Origin: Lentzea aerocolonigenes
Lineage (GTDB): Bacteria > Actinomycetota > Actinomycetes > Mycobacteriales > Pseudonocardiaceae
Reading direction: 5' to 3'
Assembly: GCF_000955955.1 (NCBI RefSeq)
Contig: NZ_JYJG01000052.1
Coordinates: 1 to 34,235 of the forward strand
Length of the DNA: 34,235 nt
Positions 6,493 through 16,134 of the stretch are shown here, in pieces; the first letter of the stretch is position 1, and each line of letters starts with the position of its first letter. A model generated the notes under the pieces. It was not told the origin of the DNA and ran no database searches. It worked only from the letters and a program-made list of their open reading frames with translations. The position numbers were made by a program, and so were the translations under genes.

Positions 6493-8103
6493 CTAGTTGA
6501 GGGTGAGCGTCCAGGTGTCGATGGTGCCGACGTCGACCGCCGCCGCGTCACGCACGCTGAGCTTCCAGGTGCCGTTGGCGACCTCGGTGGACAGGTTGAT
6601 GGTGAAGGTCTGGTCGATGTTGTCCGCGCTGCCGCCCGAGCGGTTGCTCAGCGAGTACGACGACCCGTCCGGCGCGAGCAGGCTCACCACCAGGTCACCC
6701 CGGTAGGTGTGCTTGATGTGCACCTCGACCTTGCTCGTGGACGACGCGTTGCCCGCGCAACCGGAGATCACGATGCTGCTCGTCACGGCGGTCGGAGAGT
6801 TGTCCGGGATGGCGACGTCGTTCGGGTTTGTGCCGGTGCAGCCGCCACCAGGGCCACCCGTGACCGTCAGGTTGTAGGTCGCGGTGTGCGTGACCGAGCC
6901 CGTCGCGGTGATCGTCACCGGGTAGGTGCCGGACGGCGTCGACGTCGTCGTGCTGATCGTCAGCGTCGAGCTGCTGCCGGTCGTCACCGAGGACGGGTTG
7001 AACGAAGCCGTTGCGCCGGAAGGAAGTCCGGACGCCGACAGCTGCACGGACTGTGCCGAGCCGCTCGTCGTCTGGGTCGACACGGTGGCCTGCACCGACG
7101 AACCCGCCGCGACCGAACCGGACGTCGGCGAGACCCCCACCGAGAAGTCGGGGCCGGGGTTGCTGCCGACCGCGCGGTCCCACAGGGTGTACGCGATGCC
7201 GTCGGCCGAGCGGTTCAGGTGCGTGTCGCTGATGTTGGCCGTGGTGTCGCAGGCCCGGTGGTAGCAGGGGTCGAAGTCTCCGGCGGTGCCGCCCCACTTC
7301 GCGACCTGGGCCGCGGTCTTGTCCGCGCTGGCACCCGTCGCGTAGCCGGACGACGGAATGCCCGCCTGACCGAAGTAGTAGTCGTCGGAACGGCCCGCAC
7401 CCTCGCGGTTCTCCTCGGGCTGGAGACCCAGGGAGTCCCAGTAGGCCTTCATGGGCGCCGACTGGGCCGTGGTGATGTTGTTGATGAAATAGCCGCCGTT
7501 GGTCGAGGCGACCATGTCGAAGTTGTAGTAGGCCTTGATCTTCGCGCGTTCGGTGGCCGGCAGCTGGTTGACGTAGAACTTCGAGCCGTTGAGGCCCTGT
7601 TCCTCGTCGGTCCACCAGCCGAAGCGGACCTTGTTGAGCATCGTCGGGTTCACCCGCGCGAGGGTGAGGGCGGTCTCCAGGATCGACGCGGAACCGGAGC
7701 CGTTGTCGTTGATGCCGGGGCCCGCGCTCACGCTGTCGAGGTGGGCACCGAACATGTAGACGTTGTTCGCGTTGCCACCGGGCCACTCGGCGATCACGTT
7801 CGGACCGGCGCCGCTGGTGCAACCGCTCGTGCAGGGTTGCTCGGTGACGGTGTAGCCCGCCGCGGTGAGCTTGTCCTTCACGTAGGCGACCGACGCGCGG
7901 TAGCCGGCGGAGGTGGAACGGCGGTTGCCGCCGTTCTGGGTGGCGATGGTGTTGAGCTGGGTCAGGTGCTGTTTGACCGCCGCCACGTCGATGTCGGGGG
8001 CGGCAAGAGTGGTGACAGGGGCAGCGCCGGCCGCAGGGACGACCATCGCCGCCGCGACGACCACTGTCGTCAGCGCGGTGGAGAGCAGGGATCTTCTTCG
8101 CAC
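6493..8103 (-). CDS. secreted M28-family zinc aminopeptidase with P/Homo B domain
   Basis: A 536-residue exported peptidase like Streptomyces griseus aminopeptidase S. It starts with a signal peptide ([20 protein letters not shown], cleavage near AAGAAP). The metal and catalytic residues of M28 are visible: His121 (GAHLDS), bridging Asp133 (INDNGSG), Glu167/Glu168 (WWTDEEQG), Asp196 (NFDM) and His282 (CYHRACD). An Ig-like Ser/Thr-rich linker of about 80 residues leads to a C-terminal proprotein-convertase P domain (about 410-536, ending TWTLTLN). I placed the start at GTG 8103 because AAGGAG sits seven bases before it; GTG 8166 would bury the signal peptide. It should release N-terminal amino acids from extracellular peptides. 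Confidence 0.93.
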   Translation of the reverse strand: MRRRSLLSTALTTVVVAAAMVVPAAGAAPVTTLAAPDIDVAAVKQHLTQLNTIATQNGGNRRSTSAGYRASVAYVKDKLTAAGYTVTEQPCTSGCTSGAGPNVIAEWPGGNANNVYMFGAHLDSVSAGPGINDNGSGSASILETALTLARVNPTMLNKVRFGWWTDEEQGLNGSKFYVNQLPATERAKIKAYYNFDMVASTNGGYFINNITTAQSAPMKAYWDSLGLQPEENREGAGRSDDYYFGQAGIPSSGYATGASADKTAAQVAKWGGTAGDFDPCYHRACDTTANISDTHLNRSADGIAYTLWDRAVGSNPGPDFSVGVSPTSGSVAAGSSVQATVSTQTTSGSAQSVQLSASGLPSGATASFNPSSVTTGSSSTLTISTTTSTPSGTYPVTITATGSVTHTATYNLTVTGGPGGGCTGTNPNDVAIPDNSPTAVTSSIVISGCAGNASSTSKVEVHIKHTYRGDLVVSLLAPDGSSYSLSNRSGGSADNIDQTFTINLSTEVANGTWKLSVRDAAAVDVGTIDTWTLTLN

Positions 8104-8217
8104 CGTTGGGCTCCTTCGCAGGGTATGCAGGGTCAGGCCAACGTAGCCGCGGCGAGAACTGCTCACATCGGGTCATTCGGATGATTGTGCTGACGGTTGA
8201 CGTGCGAACCTTGATCG

Positions 8218-9117
8218 ATGTGGTGGCGGATCGCGCTGGTCGTGGCGCTCGGTCTGGCGGTGCTGACGAGCCCGTCGCGGACCGAGTCCAACGGCGGCGT
8301 GCGGGTGATGCCGCTCGGCGACTCGATCACGCACGGGTTCGGCACGCCCGGCGGCTACCGCGTCTCGCTGTGGCAGCGGCATCCGGTCGACTTCGTCGGG
8401 TCCGCGTCCAACGGGCCGGTGGGTCTCGGCGACCACGACCACGAGGGCCATTCGGGTTTCCGGATCGACCAGTTGGATGCCGGGATCGTGTCGTGGGTGC
8501 GGCGGGCGAACCCGCGCACCGTCCTGCTGCACGCGGGCACCAATGACCTGAACCAGCAGCACGACGTGGCGGGCGCCCCGGCCAGGCTCGGTGCGTTGAT
8601 CGGCAAGATCCACGCACTCGCCCCGCTGGCCGAGGTGTTCGTCGCCCAGATCACGCCGGTGCCGGACGACCCGGCGTTCGAGGCGCGCGTACAGGCTTTC
8701 AACGCGGCCCTACCGGCGATCGTGCGGGGCCCGCGGGCTCATCTGGTCGACATGCACACCGGGTTCACCGCGGCCGACCTGGACGACGGCCTGCACCCGA
8801 ACGCGGCCGGCTACGCCAAGATGGCCGACCGCTGGGCGGCGGCGCTCGAGTCGGTGCCGGGGAGCCTCTCCCCGGCCACCGGCATGCCCGCCGTGCTGTC
8901 GAACCCGTTGTCGTTGCGCTGCCTCGACTCGACGATGGTGCTGCGGGACTGCAGCGGTGCGCCGAGCCAGATCCGGGACCGCTTCTCCCTCTCCCCGGAC
9001 GGTTCGCTCGTCACCGCCGACGGCCGGTGCCTGGAGGCTTCCGGGATCGCCGACGGCTCGGTTGTCCGGCCCGCCGAGTGTCGCGGCACCCCGAACCAGA
9101 AGTGGTCGGCGCGGTGA
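8218..9117 (+). CDS. secreted SGNH/GDSL hydrolase with truncated ricin-type lectin tail
   Basis: A 299-residue exported esterase/acylhydrolase. After a short signal peptide (WWRIALVVALGLAVLTSP) come the SGNH blocks: block I GDSITHG with Ser36, block III GTND with Asn109, and block V DGLHPN with Asp190 and His193. The last 75 residues (SLRCLD ... RCLEAS ... NQKWSAR) resemble one and a half repeats of a ricin B/CBM13 module ending in QxW, shorter than a complete three-repeat lectin. Substrates of this family include acetylated sugars and lipids; the lectin tail suggests a polysaccharide. No ribosome binding site precedes the ATG. Its stop abuts the convergent SnoaL-like stop (TGATCA). Confidence 0.9.
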   Translation: MWWRIALVVALGLAVLTSPSRTESNGGVRVMPLGDSITHGFGTPGGYRVSLWQRHPVDFVGSASNGPVGLGDHDHEGHSGFRIDQLDAGIVSWVRRANPRTVLLHAGTNDLNQQHDVAGAPARLGALIGKIHALAPLAEVFVAQITPVPDDPAFEARVQAFNAALPAIVRGPRAHLVDMHTGFTAADLDDGLHPNAAGYAKMADRWAAALESVPGSLSPATGMPAVLSNPLSLRCLDSTMVLRDCSGAPSQIRDRFSLSPDGSLVTADGRCLEASGIADGSVVRPAECRGTPNQKWSAR

Positions 9118-9735
9118 TCAGGCCAGCCCGATCTGTCGGTAGAAGTTCTGGTTGTCCCAAAAGAGAAATTCCTCATCCATCGTGCCGCGCCGGTTCCACA
9201 GCCCGATGGTCGCCATGTTGATCGAGTACCGCTTCCCGGTCGGCTGGATGAAGCCGCCCTTGCCGTCGGGCATCGGCCGGGTGAAGGTGCCCTGCATGAC
9301 CCCGGCGACCGCGGTCAGCCCACCGTTCGCGACGCGCAGGTAGTGCGACTCGATGCGGGTGTCCGGCGCCCAGACGAACAAGCCCTTGAGGTCCTCGATG
9401 TGCCGGTCGATGCCGTCGGTGTAGTGCCCGTCGGGCCAGTGCACGCGGATCGAGCGGGCGTGGCTCTCCCCCAGCCGCGCCCATTTCTGGTGCGTGAAGA
9501 CGTCGAAGTCGAGTTCGTCGAACGTTTCCAGGTTGCGCCGCTCGGTGCCGGTCAGGTCCTTGGCGAACGGCGGGTTGGGCACCGGCGTCGCGGACGGGTC
9601 GGGCAGCGGCGTCCACGGCGAGTACCCGGCGGGAGCGGGACCGGCTTCTGCGACCCCGTTGGTGACGGCCGCCAGGGCCATGGCACCGAACGCGGCGGTA
9701 CTGCCGTTGGTGATGAGGGAGCGTCGGTTGAGCAT
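9118..9735 (-). CDS. exported SnoaL-like (NTF2-fold) protein
   Basis: A 205-residue protein with a twin-arginine-like signal (NRRSLITNGSTAAFGAMALA) followed by a SnoaL/NTF2-type domain. Visible parts are the helix ERRNLETFDELDFDVFTHQKW, the DGHYTDGIDRHIEDL segment and strands VMQGTFTRPM and YSINMATIGLW ending in FYRQIGL, as in ester-cyclase-like SnoaL proteins. Known members are polyketide cyclases or NTF2-like proteins of unknown function; the substrate is not evident. ATG 9735 is chosen over GTG 9744 because AAAGG lies eight bases before the ATG but only two before the GTG. The promoter region holds a CTAAC/GTTAG operator. Confidence 0.8.
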   Translation of the reverse strand: MLNRRSLITNGSTAAFGAMALAAVTNGVAEAGPAPAGYSPWTPLPDPSATPVPNPPFAKDLTGTERRNLETFDELDFDVFTHQKWARLGESHARSIRVHWPDGHYTDGIDRHIEDLKGLFVWAPDTRIESHYLRVANGGLTAVAGVMQGTFTRPMPDGKGGFIQPTGKRYSINMATIGLWNRRGTMDEEFLFWDNQNFYRQIGLA

Positions 9736-9778
9736 CTCGTGCACCTTTCACTCGGTCTGTGCACGCGAGAGCTTTGCA

Positions 9779-9793
9779 CTAACTTTTCGTTAG
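9779..9793. promoter_or_regulatory. CTAAC-N5-GTTAG inverted repeat, likely operator
   Basis: Perfect five-base arms with a TTTTC spacer lie 44 bases before the SnoaL-like start, in the intergenic region shared with the VanZ-like gene. Its shape (CTAACGAAAAGTTAG on the minus strand) resembles TetR-family operators. It may control the SnoaL-like gene, the VanZ-like gene or both. Confidence 0.45.
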
Positions 9794-9886
9794 CGCTATC
9801 CTTTCCATAGTGTTCTGGGTCACTTATCGCGGGCGTATCGAAAACCGCATACGCCCTGGCAACGTGCACGCGTCTTGGGTAGGGGT

Positions 9887-10420
9887 GTGCTCAACAACTG
9901 GTACGACTGGGTCGGCACCTTCACCGGCGTCGTCGCCCTCGCCGTGCTCTCGTTGCCGATCGCCGTGGTGACGGCCGGACTGCTGGGGTGGCGGCGGAAG
10001 GTCACCGGCGCCGCGCACCCGTGGCGGACAGCTGTGGCCGAGGTCGGCCTCGTCTACGGGACGGTGCCGTGGGTGTGGATGACCCTGTTGCCTGGCAACG
10101 AACCCGGCAAGCACGGCGTGGTGACCCTGGTCCCGCTGGCCGACCTGCTCTCCTGGGACCGCGGCCAGATCATCGGCAACCTGCTGATCTTCGCGCCGCT
10201 GGGGTTCTTCGCGCCGCTGCGGTTCTCGTCGCTCGCGTCGCTGGGACACGTGCTGATGCTCGCGGCAGGGTGCTCGACCTTCATCGAGGTCGCGCAGTAC
10301 GTCCTGCTGCTGGACCGGGTGTCCTCTGTGGACGACGTGCTGCTCAACACCGTCGGTGCCGGTCTGGCCTCGATGCTCTCGTACCGGTGGTGGCGCACGC
10401 CCGTCCACAGCTTTGCCTAG
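9887..10420 (+). CDS. VanZ-like membrane protein
   Basis: A 177-residue membrane protein with five to six hydrophobic segments. It carries the VanZ pattern: VTLVPLADL, then NLLIFAPLGFFAPL, STFIEVAQYVLL with its membrane Glu, and SSVDDVLLNTVGAGL. VanZ homologues give low-level resistance to teicoplanin or other lipoglycopeptides by an unresolved envelope mechanism. GTG 9887 follows GGTAGGGGT; TTG 9875 is an alternative. The gene ends in a TAG that is part of the -10 box of the following VanR-like gene, placing it directly in front of a VanR/VanS-like pair. Co-function with that pair is inference. Confidence 0.88.
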   Translation: MLNNWYDWVGTFTGVVALAVLSLPIAVVTAGLLGWRRKVTGAAHPWRTAVAEVGLVYGTVPWVWMTLLPGNEPGKHGVVTLVPLADLLSWDRGQIIGNLLIFAPLGFFAPLRFSSLASLGHVLMLAAGCSTFIEVAQYVLLLDRVSSVDDVLLNTVGAGLASMLSYRWWRTPVHSFA

Positions 10421-10430
10421 GCTGCCGGAC
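10418..10430 (+). promoter_or_regulatory. leaderless-type -10 promoter element for the VanR-like gene
   Basis: TAGGCT at 10418-10423 is followed by seven bases and the ATG at 10431. Its first three bases are the stop codon of the VanZ-like gene. No ribosome binding site is visible, consistent with a leaderless transcript. Confidence 0.5.
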
Positions 10431-11090
10431 ATGCGGGTGCTGATCGTGGAGGACGAGCCGTTCCTGGCCGAGGCCGTGCGGGACGGCTTGCGGCTGGAGG
10501 CGATCGCCGCGGACGTCGCCGGGAACGGGGACACCGCGCTGGAGCTGCTCAGCGTCAACTCGTACGACATCGCGGTGCTCGACCGCGACATCCCCGGCCC
10601 GTCCGGTGACGAGGTCGCGCGGCGGATCGTGGCGTCCGGCAGCGGCATGCCGATCCTCATGCTCACCGCCGCCGACCGGATCGACGACAAGGCGTCCGGG
10701 TTCGAGCTGGGTGCCGACGACTACCTCACCAAACCGTTCGAACTGCGGGAGCTGGTGCTGCGGCTGCGCGCGCTCGACCGCAGGCGCGCCCACGCCCGGC
10801 CGCCGGTCCGCGAGCTCGCGGGGCTGCGGCTGGACCCGTTCCGCCGGGAGGTGTTCCGCGACGACCGCTATGTCGCGTTGACCCGCAAGCAGTTCGCGGT
10901 GCTGGAGGTGCTCGTGGCGGCCGAGGGCGGAGTCGTGAGCGCCGAGGAGCTGCTGGCGCGGGCGTGGGACGAGAACGCCGACCCGTTCACCAACGCCGTC
11001 CGGATCACCGTGTCGGCGCTGCGCAAACGGCTCGGCGAGCCGTGGATCATCGCGACGGTGCCGGGCGTCGGCTATCGGATCGACACGTGA
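10431..11090 (+). CDS. OmpR/VanR-type response regulator
   Basis: A 219-residue regulator: receiver domain with acidic VEDEP (7-9), phosphoacceptor Asp51 in VLDRDIPG, Thr in MLTAAD and Lys in YLTKPFEL, then an OmpR-type winged helix (LTRKQFAVLEVLVAAEG through VRITVSALRKRLG and PGVGYRI). The sequence around DRDIPGPSGDEVARRIV closely resembles, from memory, the VanR protein of Streptomyces coelicolor and its relatives. It overlaps the kinase by GTGA. In streptomycetes VanR activates vancomycin-resistance genes; no vanHAX is present here, so the nearby VanZ-like gene or genes elsewhere would be the targets. Confidence 0.92.
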   Translation: MRVLIVEDEPFLAEAVRDGLRLEAIAADVAGNGDTALELLSVNSYDIAVLDRDIPGPSGDEVARRIVASGSGMPILMLTAADRIDDKASGFELGADDYLTKPFELRELVLRLRALDRRRAHARPPVRELAGLRLDPFRREVFRDDRYVALTRKQFAVLEVLVAAEGGVVSAEELLARAWDENADPFTNAVRITVSALRKRLGEPWIIATVPGVGYRIDT

Positions 11091-12206
11091 CCAGGCGTCC
11101 CGAACTCAGCGGCCACGTCCCCGCCCCACGAACTCAGCCGCCGGACCGCCCCCTCCCCCGACGCGCCGGTCTCAGCGCCCGCCTCAAACTCACCCTCAGC
11201 TATGCCGGAGTCGTCCTCATCACCGGCGCCGTGCTGCTCGTCGTGGTGTGGATGTACCTGCTGCGCTACGTGCCCAACACCGAGCAGGGCCTGCTCGGGA
11301 TCTCGCCCAACCAGTACCTCCTCTCGCGGATCTTCGGCAAGGCCGCCGCCGTCGCGCTGGCCGCGTTGCTCGTGACCGGTCTCGCCGGAGGATGGCTCCT
11401 CGCCGGACGGATGCTGTCGCCGCTCACGCAACTCGCCGACGCGGCCAGGCTGGCTTCGCGGGGCGAGCTGTCGCACCGGGTCCGGCTGCCGGGCCGCACC
11501 GACGAGTTCCGCGAGCTGGCCGACGCGTTCGACACCATGCTCGAACAGCTCGAGTCGCACGTCGCCGAGCAGCGACGGTTCGCCGCCAACGCCTCGCACG
11601 AGCTGCGCACGCCGCTCGCGATCACGCAGTCACTGCTCGACGTGGCCCGCCAGGAACCCGCACCTGAGCTCATCGAACGCCTGGACGCGGTGAACAAGCG
11701 CGCGATCGACCTCACCGAGGCGCTCCTGCTGCTCAGCCGCACCGGCACCTTCACCCGCGCCCAAGTCGACCTCTCGCTGGTCGCCGAGGAAGCCGCCGAG
11801 ACGCTGCTGCCGTTCGCCGAGAAGCGCGAGATCACGCTCGACGTCACCGGCGACGCCACTCAGACCGCAGGAAACGCCGAGCTGTTGCTGCGCATGGTCA
11901 CGAACCTCGTCCAGAACGCGATCGTGCACAACATCGACGGAGGCTCCGTCGATGTCCGCACCTCGCAACTGACCGGCGAAACGGTGCTGCGGGTCGAGAA
12001 CACCGGTCCGCTCCTGCCGGCAGACCTGGTACCGACGCTCACCGAACCGTTCCAGCGCGGAGCCGAACGCACCCGCACCGGCGAGCACGCCGGCGCGGGT
12101 CTCGGGCTGGCCATCGTGGCGAGCATCGTCCGCGCCCACGACGGAATCCTGGAACTCAGGCCCCGCCAAGCCGGCGGGCTCGTCGTCACGGTGCGGCTGC
12201 CCCGGG

Positions 12207-13349
<1,143 letters not shown>

Positions 13350-13427
13350 ACCGCCCGATCCACGCCGCGTCGTAGCAAGTGCTCACGCGAGGATGACCTA
13401 GATCCACGAGAAAGACAATGTTGATTC

Positions 13428-13457
13428 TTGATTGAAAACGTTGAGTACCGTTAGCCT
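13428..13457 (+). promoter_or_regulatory. candidate promoter with an AACGTT core before the GH35-type gene
   Basis: TTGATT (13428-13433), an 18-base spacer and TAGCCT (13452-13457) form a plausible promoter 33 bases before GTG 13490. The spacer contains AAAACGTTGA, whose AACGTT centre resembles LacI/GalR-family operators, though the outer arms do not match well. Control by a sugar-responsive repressor is inference. Confidence 0.35.
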
Positions 13458-13489
13458 CTGGTTTCCCGAAAGGTGAGGAGGTCCCAGCC

Positions 13490-14152
13490 GTGCTGCTCGA
13501 AGCACTCTCGTTCTCCGTGCCGCTGGGCGACCCCGTGCCGCTGCTCGACAAGCCCGAGCAGTGGGGCACCTGGCGCCACCACGAGCATCCGCCCGCACTC
13601 GACGGCCGGATGACGTTGCTGCGCACTACGATCACCGCTCCGCACGCCGCTGTGCTGCGGTTTCGCGAGATCGGCGACCGCACGTCGGTGTTCCTGGACG
13701 GCCAGCCCGTCGGTGTCCTGCTGCGCGAACACAACGACCACGCGCTGTCCCTGCGCGACGCGAACGGCGAGCTGACGATCTTCGTGGAGGACCTCGGCGG
13801 TGGCACCGGCCTCGCGGACGTCACCCTCGACGGCAGGCCCGTCACCGGCTGGGACGTCATGCCGCTGCACCTCGGCAAGCCGGTCACCGTGCGGCCTGAC
13901 AACGTCCCGGTGAGCGGGCCGGTGTTCCGCCGCGCCACGTTCGTGCTCGACGAGCCGGGAGAGCTCACCCTCGACACCTCGGCATGGGGCTGCGGCGCGG
14001 TGTGGGTGAACGGGCATGATCTCGGTCGCTACTGGTCCCGCACGCCCCAGCCGCTGCAGGTGCCCCGCGAGGTGCTCAAGGCAGGCGTCAACGAGCTGGT
14101 CGTGCTCGAAACCGGTGTGCCGGCCGACCTCACCGCGAGGTTCCGCTCCTAG
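13490..14152 (+). CDS. orphan GH35 beta-galactosidase C-terminal beta-sandwich protein (no catalytic domain)
   Basis: A 220-residue protein made only of the jelly-roll/galactose-binding-like domains that end GH35 beta-galactosidases. Key evidence is TSVFLDGQPVGVL and the hallmark WGCGAVWVNGHDLGRYW followed by PQPLQVPREVLKAGVNELVVLE. The TIM barrel of about 300 residues with its two catalytic Glu is absent, and upstream there are only 140 bases before galK. The start is convincing: GAGGAGG stands eight bases before the GTG. It is therefore either a deletion product or a stand-alone lectin-like protein. No signal peptide is visible. Adjacent galactokinase supports a link to galactosides. Confidence 0.72.
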   Translation: MLLEALSFSVPLGDPVPLLDKPEQWGTWRHHEHPPALDGRMTLLRTTITAPHAAVLRFREIGDRTSVFLDGQPVGVLLREHNDHALSLRDANGELTIFVEDLGGGTGLADVTLDGRPVTGWDVMPLHLGKPVTVRPDNVPVSGPVFRRATFVLDEPGELTLDTSAWGCGAVWVNGHDLGRYWSRTPQPLQVPREVLKAGVNELVVLETGVPADLTARFRS

Positions 14153-14208
14153 CCGACTGGACAGTCCCCTCGGCCGGAAGGTGGAGAGCGGGCCCCACCC
14201 GTTCCTCC

Positions 14209-14221
14209 TACGATCGCGATC
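14209..14221 (+). promoter_or_regulatory. leaderless-type -10 promoter element for the DesK-type kinase
   Basis: TACGAT at 14209-14214 is a good -10 box exactly seven bases before ATG 14222, with no ribosome binding site between. No clear -35 is seen. Confidence 0.5.
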
Positions 14222-15370
14222 ATGTCTGGCTATCGCCGTCACTGGATCGTCGCCGCACTGGTCATCGCCGTGTTCGGCGTCCAGGTCGTGTACGCGCCGC
14301 AGCCCTGGGCCCACGGCGAGCACTGGACGGTGCTCGCACTGATGGCGGTCGTCGTCGCGGCGGCAGTGTTCGCACATCACCACTTGATCGCGACGGCGTG
14401 CGCGTGTGCGGGAATCCTCGGCATCACGATCCTGGCCGCGTTCCCGTGGAAGGCAGCCGGCGACACCTACGGCGGGCTCGCCGAGCCGATGCGGTACGAC
14501 CAGGCGCCGCTGACCGTCTCCGAGGCGGTGGCCGGGCTGGTGCTGGTCGTGGTGCTGGTGTGGACGGCGACCCCGGTCATCGCCACGATCTGCACATCGG
14601 CTCTGTTCGCCGTGTGCGTGTTCTCCACTTACGTCCGCACGGTCCAGTACGAGCTTCCCACCGCGGTCCCGAGCGTCGTGCTCGGAACGGTCGCCGCGGT
14701 CGCGGTGGGATACCTCCTCCGGGTGCGCGACCGGACGCAGGCTCAGCTGGCGGCCGCCGAGGAGGAGCGCGTGCGCCGGGAGGAACGGCTCGACATGGCG
14801 CGGGAGCTGCACGACGTCGTCGCCCACCACGTCACCGGGATGCTGGTGCAGGCGCAGGCCGCGACCGTGGTGTCCGAAGGGGACAAAGACGCGGCGTGCG
14901 GGATGTTGCCCGGCATCGTGACCGGCGGCACGGACGCGTTGGGGGCGATGCGCGCGATGGTGCGGGCGTTGCGCGACGCCGAGGCGACGCCGGGGACGAG
15001 CGATCTCTCCTCGGATCTCAAAGCGCTCGTCGAGAAGTCGGGACTACCGGTGCGCACGACCATCGAGCTGCCGTCGGACGTACGACCGGAACTGGGACGA
15101 TCGGTGCTGAGGCTGGTGCAGGAAGCGTTGACGAACACCCGCAAGCACGCCCACGACGCCACCAGCGTGGAAGTGGACGTGCGACTGACCGCGACCGCCG
15201 TACTGCTGTCCGTTGTGGACAACGGCACCGCGAGGCCCGCGCACTCCGGTGGTTTCGGGCTGATCGGGATGAAGGAACGGGTGAGTGAACTGGGCGGCCG
15301 GTTCTTCGCCGGCGCCACCGGTGACGGCTGGCTCGTGACGGCCGAGCTGCCGCTGGCGGTGCGCGCGTGA
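14222..15370 (+). CDS. sensor histidine kinase, HisKA_3/DesK type
   Basis: A 382-residue membrane kinase. The N-terminal 170 residues hold about five hydrophobic helices, with a longer extracytoplasmic loop between the third and fourth (FPWKAAGDTYGGLAEPMRY). A coiled linker (QLAAAEEERVRREERLDMA) leads to the phosphoacceptor His197 in RELHDVVAHHV and an ATPase domain with N box LVQEALTNTRKHA, G1 box VVDNGTARP and G2 box GFGLIGMKERV. The architecture is that of actinobacterial LuxR-partner kinases. It overlaps its regulator by GTGA. No transporter or obvious target is next to it, so its stimulus is unknown. Confidence 0.91.
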   Translation: MSGYRRHWIVAALVIAVFGVQVVYAPQPWAHGEHWTVLALMAVVVAAAVFAHHHLIATACACAGILGITILAAFPWKAAGDTYGGLAEPMRYDQAPLTVSEAVAGLVLVVVLVWTATPVIATICTSALFAVCVFSTYVRTVQYELPTAVPSVVLGTVAAVAVGYLLRVRDRTQAQLAAAEEERVRREERLDMARELHDVVAHHVTGMLVQAQAATVVSEGDKDAACGMLPGIVTGGTDALGAMRAMVRALRDAEATPGTSDLSSDLKALVEKSGLPVRTTIELPSDVRPELGRSVLRLVQEALTNTRKHAHDATSVEVDVRLTATAVLLSVVDNGTARPAHSGGFGLIGMKERVSELGGRFFAGATGDGWLVTAELPLAVRA

Positions 15371-15993
15371 TCTCCGTGCTGATCGCCGAGGACCAGGAGA
15401 TGGTCCGGACGGGTTTCCGGCTCATTCTCGAGGCGCACCAGGACATCACCGTGGTCGCGGACGTCGCGGACGGCATCAGCGCGGTCGAACGAGCCCGCGC
15501 GCTGAACCCGGACGTGTGCCTGGTCGACGTGCGGATGCCCGGACTGGACGGCCTGGAGGTCACCCGTCAGCTCGCGCCCCACACCCGCATCGTCGTCGTC
15601 ACCACGTTCGACACGGACGAGGTGCTGCACAAGGCGCTGGACCACGGCGCGTACGGGTTCCTCACCAAGGACGCGAGCCCGGCGCTGCTGGCCGAAGCCG
15701 TCCGCTCAGCCGCTCGTGGGGACGTGCTCGTCTCCCCCTCCGTGGTGCTGCGCGTGCTCGGCCGCAGCGCTCCTCAGTTGCCGGACGCCGACGCGGGCCT
15801 GCTGACCGACCGCGAGCTCGACGTCGTGCGGCTCGTCTCACGCGGGCTGAGCAACGGCGAGATCGCCGCCGAGCTGCACCTCTCCGTGTCGTCGATCAAG
15901 TCCTACCTCGCGTCGGTGCAGACCAAGATCAGCGCGCGCAACCGGGTGGAGGTCGTCGCCTGGGCGTTCCGCGCGCACGTGGTGTCCGGTTGA
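15367..15993 (+). CDS. LuxR/NarL-family response regulator
   Basis: A 208-residue partner of the upstream kinase. Receiver domain: acidic IAEDQ, phosphoacceptor Asp54 in CLVDVRMPG, TTF strand and Lys in FLTKDASP. C-terminal LuxR helix-turn-helix: LTDRELDVVRLVSRGLSNGEIAAELHLSVSSIKSYLASV. The GTG start lies inside the kinase stop (GTGA), so both proteins should be made together. The target genes are not evident; the next gene downstream starts 140 bases away and may be independent. Confidence 0.93.
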   Translation: MISVLIAEDQEMVRTGFRLILEAHQDITVVADVADGISAVERARALNPDVCLVDVRMPGLDGLEVTRQLAPHTRIVVVTTFDTDEVLHKALDHGAYGFLTKDASPALLAEAVRSAARGDVLVSPSVVLRVLGRSAPQLPDADAGLLTDRELDVVRLVSRGLSNGEIAAELHLSVSSIKSYLASVQTKISARNRVEVVAWAFRAHVVSG

Positions 15994-16089
15994 CCTCGGC
16001 CGAACGGTTGATGCACACCAGCTTCGCTACCTGATGGGCCAGCGGTTCACGGCCTGCAAGCCGATCTGACACACCCCTTCCGACCAGCA

Positions 16090-16120
16090 CTCTCGTCCAC
16101 ATCGGACAGTTCGACGAGAG
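16090..16120. promoter_or_regulatory. inverted repeat between the response regulator and the GT-C gene
   Basis: CTCTCGTC (16090-16097) and GACGAGAG (16113-16120) are perfect eight-base arms with a 15-base spacer that contains a competing GTCC/GGAC pair. It lies 97 bases after the regulator stop and 14 bases before the next start. It could terminate the two-component operon or serve as an operator for the glycosyltransferase gene; the sequence does not decide. Confidence 0.35.
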
Positions 16121-16134
16121 GCGCGGGTCAGGAG

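Noticed and set aside
8104..8166. Longer M28 peptidase N-terminus from GTG 8166
   Set aside because: AAGGAG seven bases before GTG 8103 and a clean signal peptide from there make the longer form unlikely.
9115..9120. TGATCA palindrome between two genes
   Set aside because: It is simply two convergent TGA stop codons side by side; no operator is needed to explain it.
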